Assembly: GCA_003223325.1 (NCBI GenBank)
Contig: QHYS01000023.1
Coordinates: forward strand, 35,787-99,786
Origin: Acidobacteriota bacterium
Lineage (GTDB): Bacteria; Acidobacteriota; Terriglobia; Acidiferrales; UBA7541
DNA: 64,000 nucleotides
Direction: 5' to 3'
Positions within the stretch are counted from its first letter, which is position 1. Every line of letters begins with the position of its first letter. The position numbers and the translations under genes are program-made. Of the stretch, positions 39,485 to 48,619 are shown piece after piece. The notes under the pieces were generated by a model. The model searched no databases. It was given only the letters and a program-made list of their open reading frames with translations, and had not been told where the DNA came from.

Positions 39485-40650
39485 ATGAAAGCACTGGCCA
39501 TACTCGGCGCGACCGGCTCCATCGGCCGCCAGACGCTTCAGGTGGTGGAGTCGCTGCCGGGGCGTTTTCGCGTAGTGACGCTGGCCGCGGGCGGGAATCT
39601 CGAAGAACTCGCCAGGCAGATCGCGCGGCACCGCCCACAGCTTGTTTCCGTCCGCGATGCCGCCAAAGCAGCCGAGCTGCGCGAGCGGCTAGGCCAATCG
39701 GCGAACAGCCGTCAGAACTTGCCGGAGATTCAGCATGGCCGCGAGGGCTTGCTGAGCGTGGCCACGCATCCGGACGCCGCTGTAGTTGTATCTGCGGCCG
39801 TTGGCGTGATCGGACTAGAAGCGACTTATGCTGCCGTGCAGGCCGGCAAGAGCGTGGCGCTATCGAATAAAGAGGTGCTGGTCGCGGCCGGCGCTCTGGT
39901 CATGGCCGCGGCAAAAGCCAGCGTGCTGGACGGCAGTGCGAGGTACGGCGGTTGATCCTGACCGCCTCCGGCGGTCCCTTCCGGAGGACAGCGATCGCGC
40001 AGATGGCTCAGGCCACTCCCGAACAGGCCCTGGCGCATCCGAACTGGCGCATGGGCAAGCGAATTACGATAGATTCCGCCACGATGGTCAACAAAGGCTT
40101 CGAGGTGGTCGAGGCGCAGTGGCTCTTTGGCATTGATCACACGCGGATCGACGTGGTCATTCATCCGCAGTCGACGATTCATTCCATGGTTGAATACGTG
40201 GACGGTTCCATCCTGGCACAACTCGGCCCAACCGATATGCGCGTGCCCATCCGTTATGCGCTAACCTATCCGGAGAGGGAAGGGTCGAACGGCATCCAAC
40301 TCGATTGGGGCGCTTTGCGGCGCCTGGATTTCGAAAGAGTGCCGCCACGCAAGTTTCCCTGCCTAAGCCTGGCTCGGCGGGCGCTCGCAGAGGGCGGAGC
40401 GCAAACCTGCGCACTGAATGCCGCCGACGAAGTAGCCGTGGAAGCCTTCCTGGAGCGTCGCTTGCCGTTTTCGGGAATCGCGCGGGTGATTGAAGGCGTT
40501 CTGGATCGCATGCCCAAGGTCGCGCTCGGCTCGATTGGCGATGTGCTGGCAGCAGATGGAGAGGCACGTCGGCTGGCGCGGCAGGAGATCGAGGCCCAGC
40601 GGAATCGACTGGAAGGGCGAGCGTGGGCGATTCCGAGGTCGATCGGGTAG
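39485..40650 (+). pseudogene. dxr: 1-deoxy-D-xylulose 5-phosphate reductoisomerase, interrupted by a small deletion
   Basis: The first frame gives the NADPH-binding domain (ILGATGSIGRQT, VVSAAVGVIGLEATYAAVQAGK, LSNKEVLVAAG) and then stops at 39955 after AAKASVLDG. A second frame resumes at about 39925 (RQCEVRRLILTASGGPF) and goes on through HPNWRMGKRITIDSATMVNKG and QSTIHSMVEYVDGS to 40650. From the family I expect about 18 more residues (the PVDSEHNAI block with the metal ligands Asp and Glu) at this junction; they are absent. The enzyme is normally essential for MEP-pathway isoprenoids, so an assembly error is at least as likely as true loss. Confidence 0.8.
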
Positions 40651-40662
40651 AATAGAGCAGAA

Positions 40663-42024
40663 TTGAGGAGCGCCCCAGGGCCGCCAAAAATCGGCGCCCC
40701 CCGGGCTACAAATGCCGTGCTGACGGGAATCGTAGCGGTGGCAATCGGGCTGGGCGTGATGGTCTTGGTCCACGAATGGGGCCACTTCGTCATCGCCCGG
40801 CTTTTTGGCGTGCGCGTGGAGGTGTTCTCGATTGGATTCGGCCCCCGCCTGTTTGGAGTGCGCCGCGGGCCAACCGATTACAGGATCAGTGCGCTGCCGC
40901 TGGGCGGCTACGTACGTATGGCCGGCGACAATCCGGCAGAAGAGCGGCGCGGCGATCCCGATGAGTTCCTTTCCAAGCCGCGCTGGCAGCGGGTGCTGAT
41001 CGCTTTGGCCGGCCCGACGACCAATTTTCTGATGGCGGTCATCCTTACCGCTGCTCTTTTCGTGCGCGGCGGCGAGCAACCTTCGTATGCCGATAAGCCC
41101 GTAGTCGTGGCGGGCGTGGTGAAGGATTCTCCCGCGCAAAAAGCCGGCATCCAGCCGGGCGATCACATTGTGTCGTTCGCTGGCGTCAAAGATCCAACGT
41201 GGGATCGCGTGGCCTTGGAACTGGTGCTTTCGGCGCCCGGGCACTCCGAACCCATCACCATCGAGCGCGACAACCGGCTGATCACCACCAGCGTGACAAG
41301 CGAACTTCAACCCTTCACTGTACTCGGCTATCCTGCCGAGCCTGTGATCGTCGGGTCACTAGCTCACGGCTTGCCCGCGGAACATTCCGGCTTGATGGAA
41401 GGTGATGTCATCGTCGCGGCCAACGGCCAGCACTTGGCCGCTCCATCGCAATTTTCCGAAGTGGTGCAGCACAGCGGCGGAAATGCTATGCGTCTCGACA
41501 TCCTGCGCAATGGCCAGCCGCAAACATTGGAGCTGCGCCCAATCTGGGGAGATCCCGGCGATGGTACGCAGCGCTGGCAGATCGGCATCACCTTCCGATT
41601 CTCCACCTCCCCGCGGCGGTATTCGGTGCCGCAAGCGACTTTGAAGGCGATGCAATTCCATATTGTCCTCGCCAACAAATTGGTTTATCTGGTGGGCGAA
41701 CTCTTCACCGGCAAGGTTTCGCTCAAGCAAGTGCAGGGGCCGCTGGGAATCGTTCAGGAATCGAGCCGCGCGGCCAAACGGGGCTTCGGCGACCTGATCA
41801 GTTTGATGGCGCTGGTGAGTTTGAATCTAGCCATCCTCAATCTTCTCCCGATTCCGATTCTTGATGGCGGACATATCCTGATGCTGGGGATCGAAGGTCT
41901 GCTGCGACACGACCTCAGCTTGAAGATCAAGGAACGCTTCGTGACGGTGGGCATGGTGTTTCTCCTGTTGGTCTTCCTGATCGTGATGTACAACGACGTA
42001 CTGCGACTTTTCCCCAGCCACTGA
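40663..42024 (+). CDS. rseP: Site-2 zinc metalloprotease RseP
   Basis: 453 residues. The zinc motif HEWGH is at 37-41 in the first membrane helix, and LDGGH at about 400-404 completes the S2P active site. Two PDZ-like regions (about 120-200 and 220-300) lie between them, followed by the C-terminal helices. It cleaves membrane-anchored anti-sigma factors and signal peptide remnants in the inner membrane. The TTG start has only a weak ribosome site; a GTG at 40717 is an alternative. It begins 12 bases after dxr, as in the standard dxr-rseP arrangement. Confidence 0.92.
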   Translation: MRSAPGPPKIGAPRATNAVLTGIVAVAIGLGVMVLVHEWGHFVIARLFGVRVEVFSIGFGPRLFGVRRGPTDYRISALPLGGYVRMAGDNPAEERRGDPDEFLSKPRWQRVLIALAGPTTNFLMAVILTAALFVRGGEQPSYADKPVVVAGVVKDSPAQKAGIQPGDHIVSFAGVKDPTWDRVALELVLSAPGHSEPITIERDNRLITTSVTSELQPFTVLGYPAEPVIVGSLAHGLPAEHSGLMEGDVIVAANGQHLAAPSQFSEVVQHSGGNAMRLDILRNGQPQTLELRPIWGDPGDGTQRWQIGITFRFSTSPRRYSVPQATLKAMQFHIVLANKLVYLVGELFTGKVSLKQVQGPLGIVQESSRAAKRGFGDLISLMALVSLNLAILNLLPIPILDGGHILMLGIEGLLRHDLSLKIKERFVTVGMVFLLLVFLIVMYNDVLRLFPSH

Positions 42025-42029
42025 TCGTC

Positions 42030-42584
42030 ATGGCTTCTGCAAATCAAACGCGTGAGGCTGCTGGCAAGGGGCGCTCGCGCGAGAATAACCGTCGCCGCGT
42101 CTCTTCTGGGGAGCGGCTGAACGCCCATTCCGAACCGGGAAAACTGCGCACCGCGCTTGCGCGGCGCGGGGTGCGGCTCACGCGCCAGCGCCGCGTCTTG
42201 CTCGACATCATGGATCAGGCCGAACAACACCTCACTGCGGATTCCATCCTGGAACGCGCGCAGAAGATCGATCCGCGGGTGCATCGCGTGACCGTCTATC
42301 GCACGCTCGAAATGCTCAAGAGCCACGGCCTGCTCGACGAGCTCGATCTGCTGCACATCCACGGGCATCGTCACTATTACGAAAGCCACGGCCCGCGAGA
42401 TCACATCCACGTGGCTTGCCTCGGCTGCGGCAAAGTGCGTGAAGTGGAGAGCGACCTTTTCGAGCAGCTGAAGCGCCAGGTGGAGCGCGACACCGGTATC
42501 GGCATCACCGTGGCACGCGTGGAGATCGGCGGCTACTGCGACGACTGCCGGATGAAGCCACCAGGCCAGCACGCCGCCTCTTAG
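42030..42584 (+). CDS. Fur-family metal-dependent transcriptional regulator
   Basis: 184 residues. A basic, non-conserved N-terminus of about 38 residues is followed by the winged helix (VRLTRQRRVLLDIM, HRVTVYRTLEML) and the dimerisation domain with HGHRHYYESHGPRDHIH. Zinc ligands are CLGC (130-133) and CDDC (170-173). The His-rich strand suits a Fe2+, Zn2+ or peroxide sensor (Fur, Zur or PerR); which one cannot be told. It follows rseP by 5 bases, so it is transcribed with the envelope operon. Confidence 0.9.
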   Translation: MASANQTREAAGKGRSRENNRRRVSSGERLNAHSEPGKLRTALARRGVRLTRQRRVLLDIMDQAEQHLTADSILERAQKIDPRVHRVTVYRTLEMLKSHGLLDELDLLHIHGHRHYYESHGPRDHIHVACLGCGKVREVESDLFEQLKRQVERDTGIGITVARVEIGGYCDDCRMKPPGQHAAS

Positions 42585-42599
42585 GTTGCGCGCATCGGA

Positions 42600-42742
42600 C
42601 TGTCATTCCCAGGAGTCCGCCGGAAGCGGACGACGAGGAATCTGCTGTTTGCTGTTGTAGAGAAAAGCAGATCCCTCGCTCGCATTCCAGTCCGTGCACG
42701 AACGCCTTCTGGAATCCGACTCGCTCGGGATGACGGCAGTAG
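42600..42742. repeat. Full-length copy of the dispersed repeat
   Basis: It opens with GTCATTCCCAGGAGTCCGCC and closes with CGGGATGACGG, with AGGAATCTGCTGTTTGCTG and GCAGATCCCTCGCTC in the middle. The two halves are roughly inverted to each other, so the unit can form a long imperfect hairpin. It fills the gap between two convergent genes. Confidence 0.6.
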
Positions 42743-42767
42743 ATTTGCGGCGGTCGAAGGACTGTAA

Positions 42768-43745
42768 CTAGGAGCGGACGGGCTGGGTGGCGGCGAGGTC
42801 GCGGCGGCGGAAATAATCGCGCACCTGATGTAAGTCGGCGGCAATTTGCGAGCGAAGTTCGGCGGGGCCGCTGAATTTTTGCTCGTCCCGCAGCCTTTCC
42901 CAGAAGCGCACCTCGAGTCGTCCTTTGGTCAATTCCCGAGAGAAATCGAAGAGATGGCTTTCCACGCCGAGTAGCGTGCCGTCGAAGGTCGGCCGGAAAC
43001 CGACGTTGGTGGCGGAGCGATAGAATCGGCCTTCGACGCGCGTCTCGGTTGCATAGACGCCCACTTTGGGCAGCAGTTCTTGTTCCGCTGCGAGATTCAG
43101 CGTAGGAAAGAGCACCGTGGAACCGCGCCCCGAGCCACGGACGATCTCTCCCGTAAGCGCAAACGGGCGCCCCAGAAGGCGTGCGGCGCGGGCCACGCGT
43201 CCTTCTGCAACGGAGTTGCGCACGCCGGTGCTGGAGATGAACTCGCCATCGATCACCACCGGTTCGACGATCTGCACCGAGAATCCGAAGCGCCGCCCCA
43301 GTTCCGTGAGCGTTTCGACAGTCCCCTCCTGGCGATGACCAAAGCGAAAATTCTGGCCCACCAGGATCGCCGCGGTTTTCAACTCCTGTACCAACACACC
43401 GCGAACGAATTCCTCGGGGCTGAGAGCAGCGAGAGCGCGATCAAAGCGTAAGACCAGTGCGGCTTCGAGTCCCATGGCGGCGAGCTGCTCCATTCTTTGG
43501 TTCATCGTTTCCACCAAGGGCGGTGCATTGCCCGGGCGCAGCACTTTGAGTGGATGCGGATCAAAGGTGATCACGCTTGAGACGCACTGATCCATTTGGG
43601 CACACTCGATCACTTGACGGATAATTTTTTGATGCCCCAGGTGCAAGCCATCGAAATTGCCCACGGAAACAATGGCGCGCCGCCCGGAGGAGCCGAAGCG
43701 CGCCGCCCACTCGGCGCACGAATGCAGAGCCGCGAACGCGCTCAC
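42768..43745 (-). CDS. ribF: Bifunctional riboflavin kinase/FAD synthetase
   Basis: 325 residues. The N-terminal FAD synthetase (nucleotidyltransferase) has SVGNFDGLHLGHQ (27-39) and ISSTGVRNSVAEGRV. The C-terminal flavokinase domain (about 185-320) has GRPFALTGEIVRGSGRGSTVLFPTLNL and GVESHLFDF. It converts riboflavin to FMN and FAD with ATP. The ATG overlaps the stop of the MBL gene by 4 bases (ATGA), so translation is coupled. Monotonic operon DUF1844-MBL-ribF. Confidence 0.94.
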   Translation of the reverse strand: MSAFAALHSCAEWAARFGSSGRRAIVSVGNFDGLHLGHQKIIRQVIECAQMDQCVSSVITFDPHPLKVLRPGNAPPLVETMNQRMEQLAAMGLEAALVLRFDRALAALSPEEFVRGVLVQELKTAAILVGQNFRFGHRQEGTVETLTELGRRFGFSVQIVEPVVIDGEFISSTGVRNSVAEGRVARAARLLGRPFALTGEIVRGSGRGSTVLFPTLNLAAEQELLPKVGVYATETRVEGRFYRSATNVGFRPTFDGTLLGVESHLFDFSRELTKGRLEVRFWERLRDEQKFSGPAELRSQIAADLHQVRDYFRRRDLAATQPVRS

Positions 43746-44560
43746 GCCGCGACCTCGAAGCTGAGGCCATCGTAGGCCAATTGCACGTGCGGAAAACCCA
43801 GTCGCATCAGCCGCTCGTTCGTCTCCCGGTGAGGCAGATCGTGGGCGATGTGCGTGAACCAGGCGCGGCGCGGCCGAAGGCGCGTGACAAGCTCGAGCGC
43901 CTGCTCTACGGTCTGGTGCATGGGGTGCGGCGCGTCGCGCAGCGCGTCCAGCACCAATTCCTCGGTGCTCGCCAGCAGCGGCATGGATGCCTCCGGAATG
44001 CGGCTGAAGTCGGTTAGGTAAGCCAGGCCCCCGACGCGAAAGCCCAACACCGGCATATCCCCGTGTTCGGCGGGGATGGGCTTCCAGGGAGTGCCCAGCA
44101 GCTCGAACGGGCCCTCGATCTCGTGCGGAGTCACCTCCGGAATTGTGCTCAACGCCGGCTTCCCGTCAAACACGTAGGCGAAAGTCCGCCGCAAGATCGC
44201 CAGTGTTTCTTTGGAGGCATAAATCGGCACGGCCGATTTTTGGCGCAGATTGAAGGGGCGAATATCGTCAAATCCCAAAATATGGTCGGCGTGTCCGTGC
44301 GTAAAAACGATGGCATCGAGGCTTTCGAGTCCCTGACGCAAGGCCTGGAAGCGGAAATCAGGGGTGGTATCGATGACGACGTGATGGTCCTCGCGAGAAA
44401 CCAGTACGGAAGGCCGCGTGCGATTGTCATGCGGATCTTGCGAGCGACACACCCGGCAATGGCAGCCGAGACTGGGAACTCCCATCGACGTGCCTGAGCC
44501 GAGCACGGTCACGCGCACAGGAGCATTTTTCTTGGAGCAGGGGAGAGACACCGGAACCAC
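43742..44560 (-). CDS. MBL-fold metallohydrolase (PhnP-like)
   Basis: 272 residues. A Cys-rich loop GCHCRVCRS (32-40) is typical of the PhnP-like branch, followed by THGHADH (87-93) with the metal ligands, then SAVPIYASKET, LAYLTDFSRIPE and FTHIAHDLPHRETN. PhnP proteins are cyclic phosphodiesterases; related ones act on small phosphodiesters or in cofactor biosynthesis. The GTG start is placed 6 bases after the DUF1844 stop, and it is translationally coupled to ribF. Substrate unknown. Confidence 0.85.
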   Translation of the reverse strand: MVPVSLPCSKKNAPVRVTVLGSGTSMGVPSLGCHCRVCRSQDPHDNRTRPSVLVSREDHHVVIDTTPDFRFQALRQGLESLDAIVFTHGHADHILGFDDIRPFNLRQKSAVPIYASKETLAILRRTFAYVFDGKPALSTIPEVTPHEIEGPFELLGTPWKPIPAEHGDMPVLGFRVGGLAYLTDFSRIPEASMPLLASTEELVLDALRDAPHPMHQTVEQALELVTRLRPRRAWFTHIAHDLPHRETNERLMRLGFPHVQLAYDGLSFEVAA

Positions 44561-44565
44561 TTTCG

Positions 44566-45093
44566 CTACGGGCGGGCCTTGGCCTTCTCTTGCATCGCCT
44601 TTGCCGCCGCCTTGGTCATTTCCATGTAGGAGAGTTTCAGGCTGCCGAGGACGTCGAGCAGCAGCTTTTCATCTTCGGAAGCCAAGTTGCCGAGGCTAGC
44701 CTCGCGCAAACCGTCCAGCATGTCGATCAGTTCGCGGGCGCCTTCCAGATCGAGCATGGCCTGGCCGCTGCGTGGATCGGGGTAAGCGCCGAGCAGCATG
44801 GCCGCATTCTGGGCCACAAAATTGATAAGCATCTGGATTCCGCGAGAAGGCTTGGGCAAATCGGCTTCGGCTGCGCTTGTCCCCCGTCCGGACTCGGTCT
44901 GCGAGGATTTCGCCGCGCCAGCTTCTTTTTTCGGCGGGACAGGTGCTGAAGAGTTCAGCGGGGAAGTGGCGCTCGGTTCGGTTTCTTGCTTGCGCCGCTC
45001 CTCGCGAACGGCCTCGTCACGTATTTCCCCTTCGGTATTGAACAGTCGACGGTCGATAACTCGAAAAGATTCTTCCTGCTTTGGGTCCGCCAA
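44566..45093 (-). CDS. DUF1844 domain protein
   Basis: About 175 residues. A charged low-complexity N-terminus (to about 80) is followed by a DUF1844 helical domain: GIQMLINFVAQNAAMLLGAYPDPRS, DLEGARELIDMLDGL and LLDVLGSLKLSYMEM. The TTG start at 45093 has AGGGAG 6 bases upstream; the adjacent TTG at 45099 would leave no spacing. DUF1844 is usually small and associated with cell-division or biogenesis regions; its function is unknown. Confidence 0.78.
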   Translation of the reverse strand: MADPKQEESFRVIDRRLFNTEGEIRDEAVREERRKQETEPSATSPLNSSAPVPPKKEAGAAKSSQTESGRGTSAAEADLPKPSRGIQMLINFVAQNAAMLLGAYPDPRSGQAMLDLEGARELIDMLDGLREASLGNLASEDEKLLLDVLGSLKLSYMEMTKAAAKAMQEKAKARP

Positions 45094-45415
45094 GGCCAAC
45101 TCCCTGTGTTTATGCGTAAAAGTCGAATAATTTGGGAGTTCAGTTTAGCATCGGGCGCAGCGCAGGGACAAGCGGCGGACGTCGGAGGCCGTCGGAGGCC
45201 CGCAAATTTCGCCAAATCTGAGTATCGCTCAGTTCCCAAAACGGAAATTAGACGAAGCGGGCAGCCGCCAAAGGTGCTTGGAACGTAAAGCCTTGAGCGC
45301 CGCAGTTTGTCGCGGCGGTTAATACTCCATAGGCGGCGCAGGGGCTTTTGGGGAAGCCATAAGGCGCTGGGCTACCAGATAATTGGTCCCGCAGAAGTCG
45401 CTTCGGAGGATAACC
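45094..45415. other. Divergent intergenic region
   Basis: 322 bases between the DUF1844 operon and the outer-membrane-like gene. It contains a 10-base tandem repeat GTCGGAGGCC (twice at about 45178). Both genes' promoters should be here. No gene supported. Confidence 0.35.
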
Positions 45416-46270
45416 TTGAGAAAATTCCTGGTCCTAACCCCAGCGGTGCTTTTGACCTGTGCTGTTAGTCTTTTGCCAACACCGAGCTTCGCTCAGCAGG
45501 AAGTCATCTCGGCTCGCCTGGCCGCCGTTTCGCTCGCGCCGCATGCGATCGCGGCTGCTTCACCGAGCTTACCTACCGCCCCTGCGGCGGAGCCCGCCCT
45601 TAGCGGAGAATCTTCCGCCCATATTGGGGTCGGCGTGAAGGTTGGGACGCTCGGCGCTGGAGGAGAAGTAGCGGTGCGCGTGCTACGCTCTGCGAACGTA
45701 CGCTTCGGCTTCAGCGGGCTGAGCTTCGGCTACAATTTCAGCCACGACGGCATCAACTACGGGGCGAAGCTGCGGATGGAGGGGGCGCAGGCCACATTCG
45801 ACTATTTTTTATTTCACGGATTTCGCATCAGTCCGGGCGCTCTTCTCTATAACGGAACTAAGATCACAGGGACGGTTTCGGTCCCCGCGGGGAGTACGTT
45901 CACGCTAAATAACGTAACCTACGCGAGCAGCGCGGCAACGCCAGTCACGGGCTCGGTAGGCGTGACGTTTCGGAAGGCCGCGCCGGTCTTGCTCTTCGGA
46001 CTTGGTAACCTTGTTCCTCGCGGACGCAGGCACTGGAGCATCAGCTCCGATTTCGGCGTGGCCTTCTCTGGATCGCCGAGCGCGGCACTCAATTTGGCGG
46101 GACTCGTGTGTGCTCCGCCCAATACCCCCGGCCCGCCGCCCTGTGAGGACGTGGCCTCGAATGCAACCGTGCAGGCCGACGTAAAGGCGGAGCAAAGCAA
46201 GCTGAACAGCCACCTGTCGTTTTTCAAAATATATCCGGTGCTTTCGATAGGATTTGGCTACAGCTTCTAG
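45416..46270 (+). CDS. Exported protein, probable outer-membrane beta-barrel, unknown function
   Basis: About 284 residues. A TTG start is fixed by GGAGG 6 bases upstream and opens a signal peptide (RKFLVLTPAVLLTCAVSLLPTPSFAQQ). The mature part has alternating hydrophobic strands and aromatic residues (VRFGFSGLSFGYNFSHDGI, FDYFLFHGFRISPGALLY) and ends in VLSIGFGYSF, a C-terminal Phe, a pattern of outer-membrane barrel proteins. Two Cys (CAPPN, CED) are unusual for this class. No specific family was recognised. Confidence 0.65.
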   Translation: MRKFLVLTPAVLLTCAVSLLPTPSFAQQEVISARLAAVSLAPHAIAAASPSLPTAPAAEPALSGESSAHIGVGVKVGTLGAGGEVAVRVLRSANVRFGFSGLSFGYNFSHDGINYGAKLRMEGAQATFDYFLFHGFRISPGALLYNGTKITGTVSVPAGSTFTLNNVTYASSAATPVTGSVGVTFRKAAPVLLFGLGNLVPRGRRHWSISSDFGVAFSGSPSAALNLAGLVCAPPNTPGPPPCEDVASNATVQADVKAEQSKLNSHLSFFKIYPVLSIGFGYSF

Positions 46271-46596
46271 CGCAACAGGAATGGGATAATGCAGTGGTCG
46301 AGCAGATGCGCCCAGTTGAACCAGACTCCGGCAAGTCGTCTCGATGAAGTAAGCTGTCTCCCGATGATGAAGGCCGCTCCGTTGGGTGAACCTCTGAAAG
46401 GACGGCATCGAACCTGGATGACCGAGCCTAGCTGGGGGCCCCCCGATCCGCGGGTCGATGGCCTGACCGCGGGCGGTATTCAGTGGAGGTCGGCCGCGAC
46501 ACACGATGTTTTTCCGATAGGCTTGTCAATTGGTGACGACTACCGTAGAGTAAGCTCTATTTTAGTTAAGTTAACCCTTAGGCGAACCGCCCCATC
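46271..46596. other. Intergenic region, no gene supported
   Basis: 326 bases between the outer-membrane gene and mazG, both on the + strand. An open frame exists, but its product has no coding character. The promoter for mazG is unidentified. Confidence 0.35.
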
Positions 46597-47580
46597 GTGC
46601 GCCGACCAAGGTCTCCGCGAGCCCAGCCAAAACGCCCGCGCGCCCGCCGAGGTGAGCCTGCCCGCTTCGGAAGCGCTGGCATACCGCGCCTGGATCTGAA
46701 GGGCGACGCGCGAGCCCGCAAACGGATTGGCAAAGCTTTTGAAGCTCTCGTGGCTTTGCAGGCTCGGCTGCGGGCACCCAGCGGCTGTCCCTGGGACCGC
46801 GAGCAGACGCACGATTCTCTCCGAACTTATCTGGTCGAAGAGACTTACGAGGTCCTGGACGCGCTCGATAGCGGCGATGCGCGGAAGTTTGCCGATGAAC
46901 TCGGTGATCTCCTGCTGCAAATCGTCTTCCACGCGCAGCTCGCCGCCGAGGCGCGGGAATTCGACATCGCGGACGTTATCGAGCAGATTTATACGAAAAT
47001 GGTACGCCGCCATCCGCACGTCTTCGGCAGCGTACGCGTGGAGACTTCGGCGCAAGTGCTGAAGAATTGGGAGCAGCTCAAGGCCGAGGAGCGCGCCGAA
47101 AGCCAAGATTCAGAGGCCCGTGCTCGTAGCGCGTCGATTCTTGATCCTGTTCCGCGCAGCCTGCCGGCGCTGCTCGAGGCGCATCAGCTTACGCGGCGCT
47201 CGGCCAACGTCGGTTTTGATTGGGCCGACGTGAACGGCATTTTCGACAAATTGGCCGAAGAGACGGCGGAGCTGAAGCAGTTGCTTGCGGCCGGCGACGG
47301 TCGCCCGGAAGAAGTGGAAGAAGAAATCGGCGACCTGCTTTTCGTGGGCGTTAATTTGGCGCGTTTCCTTGGTTTGGACGCCGAAATCGCGCTGAAGAAG
47401 GCCAATCGCAAATTCGCGCGGCGATTCCGCGACATGGAAAGCAAGGCTGCCGCTCGCGGGCAAGCCTTGAGCAGCCTTTCTGCCGGGGAGCAAGACGCGC
47501 TTTGGAATGAGGTCAAAGGGGCCCGCGTGGAGCTGCGGCCGGGAGGGAGCGTGATTCCAAAGACCCGAGTTAGTATTTAG
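46597..47580 (+). CDS. mazG: Nucleoside triphosphate pyrophosphohydrolase MazG
   Basis: About 327 residues. Two MazG helical domains: the first has GCPWDREQTHDSL, VEETYEVLDALD and ADELGDLLLQIVFHA (metal-binding ExxED-type Glu/Asp cluster); the second repeats with ANVGFDWADVNGIFDKLAEE and EEVEEEIGDLLFVGVNLARF. It hydrolyses NTPs to NMP and PPi and counters starvation or oxidised-nucleotide damage. An extra basic N-terminus of about 35 residues precedes the domain; the GTG start is provisional. It ends 32 bases before a hairpin with a T-tract. Confidence 0.93.
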   Translation: MRRPRSPRAQPKRPRARRGEPARFGSAGIPRLDLKGDARARKRIGKAFEALVALQARLRAPSGCPWDREQTHDSLRTYLVEETYEVLDALDSGDARKFADELGDLLLQIVFHAQLAAEAREFDIADVIEQIYTKMVRRHPHVFGSVRVETSAQVLKNWEQLKAEERAESQDSEARARSASILDPVPRSLPALLEAHQLTRRSANVGFDWADVNGIFDKLAEETAELKQLLAAGDGRPEEVEEEIGDLLFVGVNLARFLGLDAEIALKKANRKFARRFRDMESKAAARGQALSSLSAGEQDALWNEVKGARVELRPGGSVIPKTRVSI

Positions 47581-47599
47581 CGGACCGTTACGACTCGGT

Positions 47600-47735
47600 T
47601 GTCCTCCCGAGCGGCTGCGGGGTCCCCGGGGCGCCGTTTTTTTTTGCGCGTGCTGAGGTGTAAGCGAGGGATCTGCTTTTCATAAGCGAATAAAACAACA
47701 GCAGATTCCTGGTAGTTCCGCTTTATAGGCGCAAA
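47600..47735. repeat. Dispersed repeat copy (interrupted)
   Basis: TCCTCCCGAGCG near the start, then GCGAGGGATCTGCTTTTCATAAG, and AACAGCAGATTCCTGG. It is the same family as at 42600 and 48620, but the first part has been altered by the terminator-like T-run. Confidence 0.45.
47612..47645 (+). terminator. Rho-independent terminator of mazG
   Basis: An imperfect GC-rich stem (CGGC...CGGGG against CCCCGGGGCGCCG) is followed by nine T residues at 47637-47645, 32 bases after the mazG stop. Confidence 0.6.
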
Positions 47736-47820
47736 CAGCGCGCCTTTGCGGGACTCTTCAAATGATAGTGTTGGGCTTTCGGATGGGGTTCAACGGTAGA
47801 ATTGCGTCCCTAGGAGTCCC

Positions 47821-48606
47821 ATGACAACGGTTGCGAAGCACGTCAAATTGTCCGAAGAAAAAGCGCTGGAGATTGCCGTCCGCTCCTGCTCCGGCCTCAC
47901 GGAATTCGCCACCTGCATCGAAATCGAGCGCGCGGTCTGGGGATCTGCCGATGTAGATATCGTTCCGCTGCCGCTCTTTGTGGTCGCGGCGGAGACCGGC
48001 GGGCAGGTGCTGGGCGCATTCGCCGGCGATCGCATGATCGGCTTCACCTTGGCCCTTCCGGGAGTGCGTGGCCGAAAGCCCTTGTTGCACTCCCACATGA
48101 CGGCGGTTTTGCATCCTTTTCGGAACAAGGGCGCGGCCCGCAAGCTAAAGCTCTTCCAATGCCAGGAGGCGCTTGGGCGCGGCATTGATCTGATTGAATG
48201 GACCTTCGACCCACTGGAGATCAAGAACGCCCACTTCAATTTCCGCCTCGGTGTCATCGTGCGGCGGTTCATTCCCAATATGTATGGCGTCACCACTAGC
48301 CCACTGCACGGACGCTTGCCGACCGACCGACTGGTTGCGGAGTGGCGCTTGCGCTCGCCGCGAGTGCGCCGCGCCATTGCGGATAAGCGCCCCGCCGCGA
48401 AAGCGCGCAGCAAGGAGTTCACGCGTATCCGCGTGCCCGCAGATTTCGCCAGGATTCGAAGCACCAATCCTGAAGACGCGGCGCGCCTGCAGGGTGAGGT
48501 TCGTCAGGAATTCGAGCACTGGCTGGCTTCCGGTTACGCAGCCACTGGCATTGACAGGACCGACGATGCCGCCGAGTACTTGCTCGAGCCCTGGGCCGAT
48601 AAGTGA
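47821..48606 (+). CDS. GNAT-superfamily acyltransferase (COG3375-type, probable N-acyl-amino acid synthase)
   Basis: 261 residues. A predicted GNAT fold with CIEIERAVWGSADVDIVPLPLFVVAAETGG, the beta-4/alpha-3 acyl-CoA loop HPFRNKGAARKLKL, and DLIEWTFDPLEIKNAHFNFRLGV. This matches the family encoded next to N-succinylamino-acid racemases, where, as I recall, it acylates D-amino acids. A menC-like gene follows at 48755 with a repeat between. It would supply N-succinyl-D-amino acids to that racemase; this is inference from context. Confidence 0.82.
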   Translation: MTTVAKHVKLSEEKALEIAVRSCSGLTEFATCIEIERAVWGSADVDIVPLPLFVVAAETGGQVLGAFAGDRMIGFTLALPGVRGRKPLLHSHMTAVLHPFRNKGAARKLKLFQCQEALGRGIDLIEWTFDPLEIKNAHFNFRLGVIVRRFIPNMYGVTTSPLHGRLPTDRLVAEWRLRSPRVRRAIADKRPAAKARSKEFTRIRVPADFARIRSTNPEDAARLQGEVRQEFEHWLASGYAATGIDRTDDAAEYLLEPWADK

Positions 48607-48619
48607 CCATCCGACCAGC

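Noticed and set aside
39900..39960. Programmed ribosomal frameshift in dxr
   Set aside because: No slippery heptamer, and residues of a conserved block are missing, which a frameshift cannot supply.
40363..41310. A 315-codon minus-strand frame opposite dxr and rseP
   Set aside because: Antisense to two recognised genes; no start signal and no domain.
46289..46699. A 136-codon frame upstream of mazG
   Set aside because: No ribosome site, no family resemblance and it overlaps the mazG start; treated as non-coding.
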